From NCBI GenBank assembly GCA_036675035.1, contig JAKFFO010000028.1:1-14079 (forward strand): 14,079 bases of DNA, written 5' to 3'. Below, in pieces: positions 1 to 7,165 of the stretch (its first letter is position 1; the number at the start of each line of letters is the position of its first letter). Both the position numbers and the translations under genes were made by a program. The notes below the pieces were generated by a model. The model was not told where the DNA came from, did no database searches, and saw nothing but the letters and a program-made list of their open reading frames with translations. Source of the DNA: MESE01 sp036675035 (GTDB lineage: Bacteria > Pseudomonadota > Gammaproteobacteria > Burkholderiales > Burkholderiaceae_D).

Positions 1-2
1 AG

Positions 3-932
3 TCGGGCATTCAGCCGCGCACGCTTGGGGAAACGGATGTGCGCGTTACCGAAGACCAGTTCGCCACACTGTATCGGTTGCTTGCAGTCAAGTTCGATGA
101 CGAGTTGCCGAACCTGTTGTCCCATCCATTACGAAGCGGCGCCATGAAGCTGGCTGCGCTAAGTGTTATCGACGCTCCGACGATCGAAGTGGCGCTTAAA
201 CGGTTCTCCCGATTTCAGCGATTGATCGTTCGCGATTTCGAATTGCATTATGCCTCCGGACCGGAGCTCAGCATGCTCGTAATCACGGAGCCCGAGTCGG
301 GGCGCTGCTGCAAGACCATGGGCATCGAAATGATGCTGAAAGTGGTCCACGGCTTCATGTCATGGCTGGCCGCTCGTGAAATCCCACTTGCGCGAGTCGA
401 TTTTGCGTTCGAAAGGCCCGTCTATGCAGAGCAGCTTCAGAAGCTGTTTCCCGGGCCTGTTTTTTTCGAACAGCCATGTAGCCGCCTGGTACTTGAGTCC
501 GGGCGACTTACCACGCGCGTACAACGCAATGCCGAAGACCTGAAGGGTTTTTTGTCGCGGCTACCGCGCGACTGGTTATTTGTGCGCATGAAGGAACGGC
601 TCGCCGGGCACCAGATACGCGAATACCTGATGCTGCAAGGACTGCAAAACTCCAGTGTCGAGCAAGTTGCAAAAGCGTTGAACGTATCGGTCCGCACCTT
701 GTGCCGCCGACTGGAACATGAAAACACTACTTTTCAGCAGGTCAAGGACGAGGTACGGCGCGATATCGCAATAGAGCGGCTAACAAATTCACGCGCGACG
801 ATCCTGGAAATTGCATGCGAGCTCGGATTCGGAGACGCCTCCTCATTTCACCGGGCCTTTCGCGGATGGACCGGAACGACGCCCGTGGCCTGTCGCCAAG
901 CCGGCGAAGACCGGAATGCGGCCAGCAACTAG
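3..932 (+). CDS. AraC-family transcriptional regulator, 5' end missing
   Basis: DNA-binding regulator of the AraC/XylS family. The frame is open to the left edge of the window (upstream of the GTG at 39 it reads SGIQPRTLGETD), so the N-terminus lies outside and the GTG is probably internal. About 309 codons are visible, against roughly 330-340 for this subfamily. The first two thirds resemble the arabinose-binding-like sensor domain of OruR-type AraC proteins. The last ~85 residues hold the double helix-turn-helix: first HTH around VEQVAKALNVSVRTLCRRLE, second around ILEIACELGFGDASSFHRAF, then the family's WTGTTP ending. The inducer and targets cannot be read from the sequence. The next gene, copZ-like, is on the same strand but has its own promoter and is probably not co-transcribed. 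Confidence 0.9.
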   Translation, partial: SGIQPRTLGETDVRVTEDQFATLYRLLAVKFDDELPNLLSHPLRSGAMKLAALSVIDAPTIEVALKRFSRFQRLIVRDFELHYASGPELSMLVITEPESGRCCKTMGIEMMLKVVHGFMSWLAAREIPLARVDFAFERPVYAEQLQKLFPGPVFFEQPCSRLVLESGRLTTRVQRNAEDLKGFLSRLPRDWLFVRMKERLAGHQIREYLMLQGLQNSSVEQVAKALNVSVRTLCRRLEHENTTFQQVKDEVRRDIAIERLTNSRATILEIACELGFGDASSFHRAFRGWTGTTPVACRQAGEDRNAASN

Positions 933-1064
933 CGGCACCGTGCGATGGTGACGCCGCACGATGCTCGTCGCTTGGAAAATCGAAACTTGATCGAATCACT
1001 GTCCCTGATGCGTTGGTCAACTCATTCGCCGCTGAGGAAATTCGAAAGCAGCTGAAAATAATAC

Positions 1065-1095
1065 TTGACCTTCCCACCGTGACAATCCTCACAGT
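1065..1095 (+). promoter_or_regulatory. CueR-like (MerR-family) copper promoter of the copZ-like gene
   Basis: A -35 element TTGACC (1065-1070) is followed at the unusually long 19-bp spacing by a weak -10, CACAGT (1090-1095). This spacing is typical of MerR-family promoters. The spacer holds CTTCCCAC (1070-1077), a centre C, then GTGACAAT (1079-1086). The left arm matches the CueR operator in front of copA in this window base for base over TTGACCTTCCCA, but the right arm keeps only 5 of 8 palindromic positions. CueR control is inferred from this match and from the copper-chaperone product. Confidence 0.65.
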
Positions 1096-1128
1096 AGATG
1101 TTCCATCACTATTTCAAGGAGATTTGTC

Positions 1129-1335
1129 ATGATTGAACTGCAAGTTGAAGGGATGAGCTGCAACCATTGCGTCAGCAAGGTCACCAGGGCAATCAGGGAA
1201 CTCGATGCCCACGCCAAGGTGGATGTTGACCTGAAGAGCCGTACGGTGCGGATCGAGTCGGTGACGGGCCCGGCCGAGATCAGTTCCGCATTGTCTGACG
1301 CCGGGTATGTGGTTGCAAACACCACGGTAGCGTAA
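1129..1335 (+). CDS. copZ: Copper chaperone, heavy-metal-associated domain protein (CopZ-like)
   Basis: A 68-residue single-domain HMA protein that should bind Cu(I) in the cytoplasm and pass it to the P-type ATPase CopA. The metal loop GMSCNHC supplies Cys11 and Cys14, and the rest follows the HMA beta-alpha-beta fold (the usual GYVV-type ending near residues 58-62). The start is well placed behind CAAGGAG, 6-7 nt upstream. Length is typical for CopZ. It is preceded by a CueR-like promoter, although copA and cueR lie about 9 kb away on the other strand, so the copper regulon is split in this genome. A mercury or other metal carrier is possible, but the CueR-like promoter favours copper. Confidence 0.88.
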   Translation: MIELQVEGMSCNHCVSKVTRAIRELDAHAKVDVDLKSRTVRIESVTGPAEISSALSDAGYVVANTTVA

Positions 1336-1389
1336 CCGGACGTCGCTCTCTGCGTATCCGTTGGCACTCAACTATAACGAGGTTACGCT
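1329..1389. repeat. 9-bp inverted repeat between convergent copZ and HxlR genes
   Basis: AGCGTAACC (1329-1337) includes the copZ stop codon. Its exact reverse complement, GGTTACGCT, is at 1381-1389, just beyond the HxlR gene's stop. The 43-base spacer is long and there is no T-tract, so it is a poor intrinsic terminator. It may be a weak two-way stop or chance. Confidence 0.3.
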
Positions 1390-1411
1390 TCGTTCGCAGC
1401 GGCACCGCCGG

Positions 1412-1732
1412 TTATCCGCCAGCACGCTTCCACTTGATCGCCCAAGCCAGAAGCGGTTTGTAGGCCGTCAACAGGTCGAGGCCGATCGGGGTCAGCGCAT
1501 AGCCCTGATCCGTGCTTTGCGCCAGCCCCGCCTCCTTGAGTTCTCCCAGGCGCCGGTTGACCACGGTGGGCGAGATGTCGCCGCAGCGTTCCTGCAGAGC
1601 CCGAAACGTCAAGGACCCGCTACGCAGTTCCCAGATGATCCGCATCATCCAGCGGCGATGCAGCAGGTCGAGCATTGCGTTGATCGCGTCCTTTGCCTCT
1701 TGTGTTCCGGTTTCGATTTTTTGCTTGGCCAT
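1412..1732 (-). CDS. HxlR-family (DUF24) winged-helix transcriptional regulator
   Basis: A 106-residue protein of the HxlR/DUF24 family, small dimeric regulators often tied to redox, quinone or aldehyde stress. Family landmarks are visible in order: HRRWMMRIIWELRSG (residues ~25-39), LTFRALQERCGDISPTVVNRRLGEL (41-65, the recognition helix region) and the wing with YALTPIGLDLL (78-88). The only cysteine is Cys50; the conserved N-terminal redox Cys of YodB/HypR-type members is absent, so thiol sensing by that route is unlikely. It is divergent from pfp and convergent with copZ. No obvious target gene (nitroreductase, quinone reductase) is adjacent, so its regulon is unknown. Confidence 0.88.
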   Translation of the reverse strand: MAKQKIETGTQEAKDAINAMLDLLHRRWMMRIIWELRSGSLTFRALQERCGDISPTVVNRRLGELKEAGLAQSTDQGYALTPIGLDLLTAYKPLLAWAIKWKRAGG

Positions 1733-1776
1733 GACAGGGTATGTTTTCAGAAGATTGGAACGCTTCGCGCCTGATG

Positions 1777-1785
1777 TTACCGTAA
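1777..1785. promoter_or_regulatory. Candidate HxlR-type operator (short dyad TTAC-C-GTAA)
   Basis: A short perfect dyad sits 45 bases upstream of the HxlR gene's start. Small HxlR-family regulators generally bind short inverted repeats near their own promoters. The dyad is short enough to arise by chance and no convincing promoter could be aligned to it. Confidence 0.2.
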
Positions 1786-1980
1786 GGCCCGGTCAAAAAT
1801 GAAATATCGGCCTCATTGGAATCCGCAAGAAGGCCGGCGCTGGACCGGAAAATCGGTTATCGACACAATCTTTGAACACAGACAACGAGTTGCCGCTCCG
1901 CATGGCGAATTTACCGGCTTCGCGCAGGTACAATCAAGCGATGGCATATCCGGCTCATCGATCGGCAAAGGAGAAACGAC

Positions 1981-3204
1981 ATGGCTTCCGGAAAAATCCT
2001 GGTCGCACAAGGCGGCGGCCCGACCGCGGTGATCAATCAATCGCTGGTGGGCGTTGCACTGGAGGCGCGCCGTTTCCAACGCGTTGAGCGCATCTACGGC
2101 GCGCGCCACGGTGTGCGCGGAATCGTAAATGAAGACCTGGTCGACCTGACCCGGGAAACCAGCCACAACCTCGAATTGGTGGCCAACACGCCTTCTTCGG
2201 CATTGGGATCGACGCGGGACAAGCCGGATCTCAAGTATTGCCAGGAAATTTTCCAGGTCCTGCGTGCGCATGAGATCGAGCATTTTTTCTACATCGGCGG
2301 CAACGACTCGTCGGATACAGTACGAATCGTCAGCCTTGAAGCTCAAAAAGCCGGCTATCCGCTGCGCAGCATTCATATTCCGAAGACGATCGACAACGAT
2401 CTGGTTGGCAATGACCATACGCCGGGGTTTCCCTCCGCTGCGCGCTTTGTCGCACAGGCTTTTGCCGGCGCCAACCTGGACAATGCATCGCTGCCCGGCG
2501 TGTATGTCGGCGTCGTGATGGGCCGCCATGCCGGCTTCTTGACCGCGGCGTCCGCGCTCGGCAAGAAATTTCCGGACGACGGACCGCACCTGATCTATCT
2601 GCCTGAACGCACTTTTGTACTTGAAAGATTCCTGGCGGATGTGAAGTCGACTTACGAGCGTTTCGGGCGTTGTGTTGTTGCCGTTTCCGAGGGTATCCAC
2701 GATTCATCGGGTGCATCGATCGCCGCCCTTCTGGCTACCGAGCTGGAGCATGATGCGCATGGCAATGTACAGCTGTCCGGAACCGGCGCCCTGGCCGATC
2801 TGTTGTGCGCGGAGATCAAGTCGAAATTGAAGATCAAGCGTGTACGGGGTGACACTTTCGGCTATTTGCAGCGCTCGTTCATCGGCTGCGTCTCCGATGT
2901 CGATCAGCGTGAAGCACGCGAAGTCGGTGAAAAGGCGGTGCAGTTTGCGATGTGGGGCGATTGCGATGGATCGGTTGCGATCAAGCGAACCGGTTTTTAC
3001 TCGGTGGACTACGAGTTGCTGCCGCTGGACGCAGTGGCCGGCAAGACGCGCGTGATGGAGGACGAGTTCATTGCCGGCAGCGGCACCGATATTACGGATG
3101 CGTTCCGCATGTACTTGCGACCGCTGCTGGGTTCCGGTATGCCGGACGCGTTCCGGCTGCGGCACAGTCCGGTGCAAAAAGTGAGGAATGCGCCGTCCTA
3201 TTGA
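1981..3204 (+). CDS. pfp: 6-phosphofructokinase, pyrophosphate-dependent type
   Basis: A 407-residue phosphofructokinase that phosphorylates fructose 6-phosphate reversibly in the cytoplasm. Motifs: N-terminal phosphate loop GGGPTAVINQS (11-21), IGGNDSS (105-111), PKTIDND (134-140, with Asp138 as the catalytic base), MGRHAG (180-185, sugar-phosphate binding) and PER (208-210). The Asp at the second variable position of GGND and the Lys of PKTIDND mark PPi-dependent enzymes; ATP enzymes have Gly at both. The Asn in GGND replaces the more usual Asp. The start is supported by AAAGGAG 7-8 nt upstream. A TACAAT at 1929-1934 could be a -10, but no good -35 matches. Appears monocistronic. Some PPi-PFKs also act on sedoheptulose 7-phosphate. 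Confidence 0.92.
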   Translation: MASGKILVAQGGGPTAVINQSLVGVALEARRFQRVERIYGARHGVRGIVNEDLVDLTRETSHNLELVANTPSSALGSTRDKPDLKYCQEIFQVLRAHEIEHFFYIGGNDSSDTVRIVSLEAQKAGYPLRSIHIPKTIDNDLVGNDHTPGFPSAARFVAQAFAGANLDNASLPGVYVGVVMGRHAGFLTAASALGKKFPDDGPHLIYLPERTFVLERFLADVKSTYERFGRCVVAVSEGIHDSSGASIAALLATELEHDAHGNVQLSGTGALADLLCAEIKSKLKIKRVRGDTFGYLQRSFIGCVSDVDQREAREVGEKAVQFAMWGDCDGSVAIKRTGFYSVDYELLPLDAVAGKTRVMEDEFIAGSGTDITDAFRMYLRPLLGSGMPDAFRLRHSPVQKVRNAPSY

Positions 3205-3233
3205 TGCGGCACGAATAAATATGGAGCCGCATC
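3203..3233 (+). terminator. Possible hairpin at the pfp 3' end, no U-tract
   Basis: GATGCGGC (3203-3210, overlapping the pfp stop codon) pairs perfectly with GCCGCATC (3226-3233) across a 15-base AT-rich loop. TCCTCCC follows rather than a run of T, so it is not a canonical intrinsic terminator. It could protect the 3' end or assist termination. Confidence 0.3.
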
Positions 3234-3586
3234 TCCTCCCTTGCAGAGCGCCTCCTGTCTTGCAAGACATGTTTGTTACGCAGGCGGCTGGCGTGCCATC
3301 CGAAAGCCCTGCTTCATCCCGGCCCACTCCCAGCGGGACAGAGTGAAAATGGGCGCGATCAAATAGAAACTTCATCGTGCCCGATCAATAAACGCAATGG
3401 CGTTGGCTGATCTTCAATGCTCGGCGAACGATTTCCGCACCTGTAAAAGGATGGGCATTTCCATGAGTCCGTCTTTTTTTCAAGACTCCCGCCGGCACTA
3501 TCGGCGCGGCGCGTAGGCCATTTGGCGACGCACAAAAAAGCGCACACCAAATCCGATGCACGCGTGAATCTCTTTACCCGAATTCT
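3205..3586. other. Non-coding stretch between pfp and the Fur-controlled promoter
   Basis: About 380 bases without a convincing gene on either strand; a 63-codon minus-strand frame (3359-3550) has low-complexity, non-family-like content and no clear ribosome binding site. It contains the pfp 3' hairpin and a 14-bp palindrome at 3256-3269. I see no tRNA, riboswitch or recognisable sRNA. Confidence 0.6.
3256..3269. repeat. 14-bp perfect palindrome TGTCTTGCAAGACA
   Basis: The sequence is its own reverse complement with no spacer. It sits inside a larger imperfect dyad: GCCTCCTG (3250-3257) against CAGGCGGC (3281-3288), one mismatch. It could be a protein-binding site or part of a terminator-like structure downstream of pfp. 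No regulator could be assigned. Confidence 0.4.
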
Positions 3587-3607
3587 AAATGATAATAATT
3601 AGCATTT
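3587..3607 (+). promoter_or_regulatory. Fur box upstream of the siderophore receptor
   Basis: AAATGATAAT (3587-3596), a central A, then ATTAGCATTT (3598-3607) form a 10-1-10 dyad with 9 of 10 pairs. It closely matches the classical Fur operator built from GATAAT units. It ends on the first two bases of the -35 element of the promoter at 3606-3634, so bound Fur-Fe(II) should block RNA polymerase. The downstream gene is a TonB-dependent siderophore receptor, the expected kind of Fur target. Confidence 0.85.
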
Positions 3608-3634
3608 GCAATTGACGTTGACATTTTCTATAAT
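3606..3634 (+). promoter_or_regulatory. Sigma70-type promoter of the receptor operon
   Basis: -35 TTGCAA (3606-3611), 17-bp spacer, consensus -10 TATAAT (3629-3634). Transcription should begin near 3641, leaving a leader of about 200 nt before the receptor start at 3839. The Fur box abuts and overlaps the -35, consistent with iron repression. Confidence 0.75.
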
Positions 3635-3642
3635 TCCCAATC

Positions 3643-3653
3643 GTCAAGTTGAC
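3643..3653. promoter_or_regulatory. GTCAA-G-TTGAC dyad at the predicted transcription start
   Basis: An 11-bp perfect odd-centred dyad lies just downstream of the -10 box. The same TTGAC unit occurs twice more in the spacer, at 3612-3616 and 3618-3622. The cluster of four TTGAC/GTCAA units within 42 bases could be the site of a second regulator of the receptor promoter. No regulator is assigned. Confidence 0.3.
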
Positions 3654-3734
3654 ACGGCATCAATTTGGCATTGGGTTATTACCTAACGCAGTCGGCGGCA
3701 AATTCCGATTTTCGAGCAACTGAAGCTAAGTGCC

Positions 3735-3842
3735 ATGCTCACGCTGCATAGGCCATTTACCTTCGCCTGGCTTGAAACACGAAATTCCGGCATTCGGAAA
3801 TCCGCTTCATGCACTCACTCAAACCAGACAGGATGCAAATGA
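3735..3842 (+). CDS. Candidate 35-residue leader ORF overlapping the receptor start
   Basis: An ATG frame in the receptor leader begins MLTLHRPFTF and its TGA stop (3840-3842) overlaps the receptor ATG at 3839 as ATGA, the arrangement used for translational coupling. Only a weak GAAG/TAAG-type ribosome site precedes it and the peptide matches no family I know. A frame of this size can occur by chance. If translated, it would couple receptor synthesis to the leader, as described for the uof leader of E. coli fur. Confidence 0.22.
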   Translation: MLTLHRPFTFAWLETRNSGIRKSASCTHSNQTGCK

Positions 3843-5938
3843 AACTTCGGCTAAACCGCATAGCACATGCGCTGCTACTTACCTTCCCTCTTCCTTATGC
3901 AACAGCGCAAACGGTCGCAGCAAGCGAGCCGGCCCAGGAACTGGGCACCATAACAGTGGTAGGCGAGCGTACCGGCAGTTTCAAGTCCAGCAGCGTCCAG
4001 GTCGGTACGTTCAGGGATATGAATCCACTCGACGTTCCGCAAACCAGCAATGTGGTGACACGCGAAGTGCTGGATGCGCAAGCTGCAAACACTCTGTACG
4101 GCGCGCTACGCAATACCGCCGGCGTAACCCGGTCCCAATTGAATGGATCGACATACGACAACATCGCCATTCGCGGCATCCTGGTTGAAAACCGGGGAAA
4201 CTATCGCCTGAACGGCTCATTGCCTATCATTAATCTGATCGATATACCGCTGGAAAACAAGGAACGGGTCGAAGTATTGAAAGGCGCATCGTCTCTGTAC
4301 TATGGCTTTGTTCCGCCATCTGGAATCGTCAATCTGGTCACCAAGCGTGCGGGAAAAGATCCAGTCACGGATTTCGCCGTGTCGGCGAATCAATTCGGAG
4401 GAGCCAGCGTGCATGCAGACATCGGTCGCCGGTATGGTGAGCAGCAGCAATTCGGGGCACGCGTCAATCTGGTCGGAGGCCGGGAAGACATCGGCGTCGA
4501 CAATTATTCCGGCGACCGGCAGCTAGCCAGCGCCGCGTTCGATTTCCGGGCCACCAGCGATCTCTCCTTCAAGCTGGACCTGGAGCACTATCGCAAGGAC
4601 GTATCGGAGCAGGCAGCGATCCGGCTGCCCACTGCGGCCGGCGGTGCAATTACGCTGCCCAACGTACCGGATTCAAAACTGAACCTGGCATCCGAATGGC
4701 ATAAATACGATGCGAAGGCAACCAACTTCCTGTTCCGCACTGACTATCTGTTAAACGATAACTGGTCGTTATTACTGGAAGCAGGCAAGGCACGCACCGA
4801 GCGCGATCGCAATTTTTCGGAGTTCCGCAACTATAATCTTGCAACAGGCGACGGCACGCTCCGTACCTATTTCGGCCGCGACCAGAGCTTCGACAACGAA
4901 AATTATCGGGCCGAGCTGCTGGGCCGCTTGCCCGGCGAACTGATTACGCATGAAGTCACGTTCGGATACACAACCAATCAACGCAGTTCCGACACAGGAA
5001 CGTCGGCCGCCACTATCGACAGGCCGCAGAATCTGTATAACCCGAACCCGATTGCACAACTGTCGCCGGCATACAGCAATCCGTCGACTTCGAGCACGCT
5101 CAAGGATACCGGTGTTTATCTATCGGACCGGGTATCGATCGGCGAGAAATGGCAAGCAATGCTCGGCGTACGCAGCAGCGAATATAAAAGCAGCTCGCGC
5201 ACCTCGCAGTACGAGGCCGATGAAGTGAATCCTTCTGCCTCGCTGATGTATAAACCGACACCGAAACTGTCGATTTATACCAGCTATATTGAGGGCGTCG
5301 AAGAAAGCGGACAGGCGCCGCTGAACCGCGCGAATGCCGGTGAGTTCCTGCCGGCCGCGGTGGCAAAGCAAAAGGAAATTGGTGTCAAGGCCGAGGTGGC
5401 GCAAGGTGTGCTGCTGCAGGCAGCGTATTTCGATATCAAGCGTCCATCTACCACGGTGGATGCGGCCAATCGTTTTGTCCTGAATGGCCTGGCTCAATAC
5501 AAAGGTTTGGAATTCGCTGCATCGGGCGAAGTGAACAAGCAGTTGTCGCTTGTTGCGTCCGCCCAGGTACTCGATGCCAAGCAGCTCAACCAGGCCAACG
5601 CGGCCACCTATGACAAAACGCCGGAAAACACCCCGAAGCACACTGCCAGCCTGTTTGCGGAATATCACTTGCAGAGCGTGCCGGGCCTGGCCTTGAACGG
5701 CGGCCTGTTTTATGTCGGCGAACGTCCGGTAAACAACGAGAACCAGACAGGCATCGGTGGCTACACCACCTTGTCGCTGGGTGCGCGCTATACCACCAAA
5801 ATCGGCGGCAAGCGCACCACGTTCCAGGCGGTTCTCGACAATGCGACCGACAAGCAATACTGGAGTGCCGCAGGCAATGGCTACCTTGGGGTCGGCGCGC
5901 CGCGCACCTTGAAAGTCATGGCAAAGATGTCATTCTGA
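3839..5938 (+). CDS. TonB-dependent siderophore receptor (outer membrane)
   Basis: Outer-membrane gated channel importing a ferric siderophore with energy from TonB-ExbBD. With the chosen start it has 699 residues: signal peptide (1-23, KLRLNRI then ALLLTFPLPYATA, cleavage before Gln24), TonB-box-like TITVVGER (37-44), plug domain (~62-170, with NIAIRGI, ERVEVLKGASSLYYG and GIVNLVTKRA, typical of the siderophore-receptor family) and a 22-strand-type barrel ending in the terminal Phe expected for BAM insertion. There is no N-terminal signalling (STN) extension, so it should not drive its own sigma factor. ATG 3839 is chosen for CAGGA 6 nt upstream and the compact signal peptide; ATG 3809 and 3833 are in-frame alternatives. 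Ligand unknown, FhuA/FoxA-like type. A Fur box lies upstream and the PepSY partner downstream. Confidence 0.93.
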   Translation: MKLRLNRIAHALLLTFPLPYATAQTVAASEPAQELGTITVVGERTGSFKSSSVQVGTFRDMNPLDVPQTSNVVTREVLDAQAANTLYGALRNTAGVTRSQLNGSTYDNIAIRGILVENRGNYRLNGSLPIINLIDIPLENKERVEVLKGASSLYYGFVPPSGIVNLVTKRAGKDPVTDFAVSANQFGGASVHADIGRRYGEQQQFGARVNLVGGREDIGVDNYSGDRQLASAAFDFRATSDLSFKLDLEHYRKDVSEQAAIRLPTAAGGAITLPNVPDSKLNLASEWHKYDAKATNFLFRTDYLLNDNWSLLLEAGKARTERDRNFSEFRNYNLATGDGTLRTYFGRDQSFDNENYRAELLGRLPGELITHEVTFGYTTNQRSSDTGTSAATIDRPQNLYNPNPIAQLSPAYSNPSTSSTLKDTGVYLSDRVSIGEKWQAMLGVRSSEYKSSSRTSQYEADEVNPSASLMYKPTPKLSIYTSYIEGVEESGQAPLNRANAGEFLPAAVAKQKEIGVKAEVAQGVLLQAAYFDIKRPSTTVDAANRFVLNGLAQYKGLEFAASGEVNKQLSLVASAQVLDAKQLNQANAATYDKTPENTPKHTASLFAEYHLQSVPGLALNGGLFYVGERPVNNENQTGIGGYTTLSLGARYTTKIGGKRTTFQAVLDNATDKQYWSAAGNGYLGVGAPRTLKVMAKMSF

Positions 5939-5948
5939 TTCAGGCTGT

Positions 5949-5986
5949 TGCGCATGTTGTTGCCGGCCACGGCAACAACATGCGCA
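5949..5986 (+). terminator. Perfect 16-17 bp hairpin between receptor and PepSY genes
   Basis: TGCGCATGTTGTTGCC (5949-5964) and its exact reverse complement (5971-5986) flank GGCCAC. The inner G-C also pairs, giving a 17-bp stem with a 4-base loop. It starts 10 bases after the receptor stop. There is no T-tract (CTGAGTCG follows), so full intrinsic termination is doubtful. A partial terminator or an RNA-stability element that lowers PepSY relative to receptor expression is the likelier role. Confidence 0.55.
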
Positions 5987-6037
5987 CTGAGTCGTTAAGC
6001 GCAATGATGCATACAGTTTAAGAGCGGACAGACAATC

Positions 6038-7165
6038 ATGCGAAGAATCGCGGCGTGGTTCCATCGCTACCTGGGACTGGCACTGGGCGGCCTGCTGCTG
6101 ATCAGCGGACTGACCGGCAGTGCAATCGTTTTCAAAACGCCGATCGATGCCTGGCTCAACCCGGAGCTGATCCGAATTGAGCCGCAACCTGACCGCGTGG
6201 CGCTGGACCAGGTATTGAGCAACGTTCGGCAGGCGCTGCCGAACGAAGAAGCCAGCGCGGTATTCATCCCCGAATTACCGGATCACGCGTTGGAAATCTG
6301 GTTCAAGGGCAACGAACTGCGCGCCTATGCCGATCCTTATACCGGCACCATTCTTGGCTCGCGCCATGCCACCGATTTCCTGATGGGGTTCCTGGTCGAC
6401 CTGCATATTCATTTGCTGTCGGGCGAAACCGGCGAACGGATCATGGGCTGGTCGGGCCTTGGCGCCATCGTGCTCTCGCTGCTCGGCTTATGGTTGTGGT
6501 GGCCGAAGGCAGGACGCTGGAAGAAGGCGCTTGCGATCAAATGGCAGGCGGCACCAATCCGGGTATGGCTGGATATCCACAAGACAGCCGGCGCGCTGAT
6601 CTGCGTATTCCTGATCCTGACCGTCACCACCGGCGCATCGCTGGCGCTATACGAGGTCATCACCGAGCCGGCATTGATTGCAATAACCGGTGAAGGTACC
6701 AGGCAAAAGCCGCCGGCCTCGGGAACAACAGCCGGAACTGTGGCGCCGCTGGCACCCATGCTGACGCATGCGGCTTCACTGTTTCCGGATGGTCGAATCA
6801 CCCGCGTGATGTTGCCGGCGAAACCGGGTGCCGCCGTGGCGGTGCGCATGCGCCTGGATGGGGAAATCCATCAGTTCGGCAGAACTTTCGTATGGTTCGA
6901 TCAATATGATGGTTCGTTACTGCGCGTCGATAACGCCCTGAAGGCTAACCGCGCGACCCGGATTCAAAGCTGGCTTTATCCGTTGCATACAGGCGTGTAC
7001 GGAGGCACGGTCACGCGCTGGCTGCAACTGGTGATCGGCTTGTCGCTATCGCTGTTGACCCTGTCAGGTGCCTGGCTCTGGTTCAAGGGAAACCGTGCGC
7101 GTGCGGCGGCCAAACGACAAGTTGCACCCCGCGTAGCAAAACAAGGGATAGAACGTATTTCATGA
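6038..7165 (+). CDS. PepSY-TM inner-membrane protein, siderophore-linked (FoxB/PiuB-like)
   Basis: A 375-residue inner-membrane protein of the PepSY-associated TM family, often encoded beside TonB siderophore receptors; P. aeruginosa FoxB of this family is a haem-containing reductase involved in ferric-siderophore use. Four membrane segments are visible at about 11-32, 137-155, 185-206 and 328-348, with two periplasmic domains between TM1-2 and TM3-4. Membrane-proximal histidines that could bind haem are His9 (FHRYLG), His123/His125 (DLHIH), His181 (DIHKTAG) and His317 (PLHTG). The start follows only a weak ribosome site (AGAGCGG). It is about 100 bases after the receptor, same strand, probably the same Fur-controlled operon, with the hairpin between them. 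Reduction of the imported ferric siderophore is inferred from family and context. Confidence 0.88.
   Translation: MRRIAAWFHRYLGLALGGLLLISGLTGSAIVFKTPIDAWLNPELIRIEPQPDRVALDQVLSNVRQALPNEEASAVFIPELPDHALEIWFKGNELRAYADPYTGTILGSRHATDFLMGFLVDLHIHLLSGETGERIMGWSGLGAIVLSLLGLWLWWPKAGRWKKALAIKWQAAPIRVWLDIHKTAGALICVFLILTVTTGASLALYEVITEPALIAITGEGTRQKPPASGTTAGTVAPLAPMLTHAASLFPDGRITRVMLPAKPGAAVAVRMRLDGEIHQFGRTFVWFDQYDGSLLRVDNALKANRATRIQSWLYPLHTGVYGGTVTRWLQLVIGLSLSLLTLSGAWLWFKGNRARAAAKRQVAPRVAKQGIERIS

Noticed and set aside
939..960. CGTGCG/CGCACG hairpin after the AraC gene as a terminator
   Set aside because: Only 6 bp with a 10-base loop and no T-tract; too weak to call.
1813..2700. 295-codon open frame on the minus strand opposite pfp
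   Set aside because: It is antisense to a clear pfp with all motifs, shows no family features, and comes from the codon structure of the real gene.
3359..3550. 63-codon minus-strand ORF in the pfp-receptor gap
   Set aside because: No ribosome site, no family features, composition not protein-like.
5120..5857. 245-codon open frame on the minus strand opposite the TonB receptor
   Set aside because: Shadow of the receptor barrel coding sequence; no recognisable domain or ribosome site.
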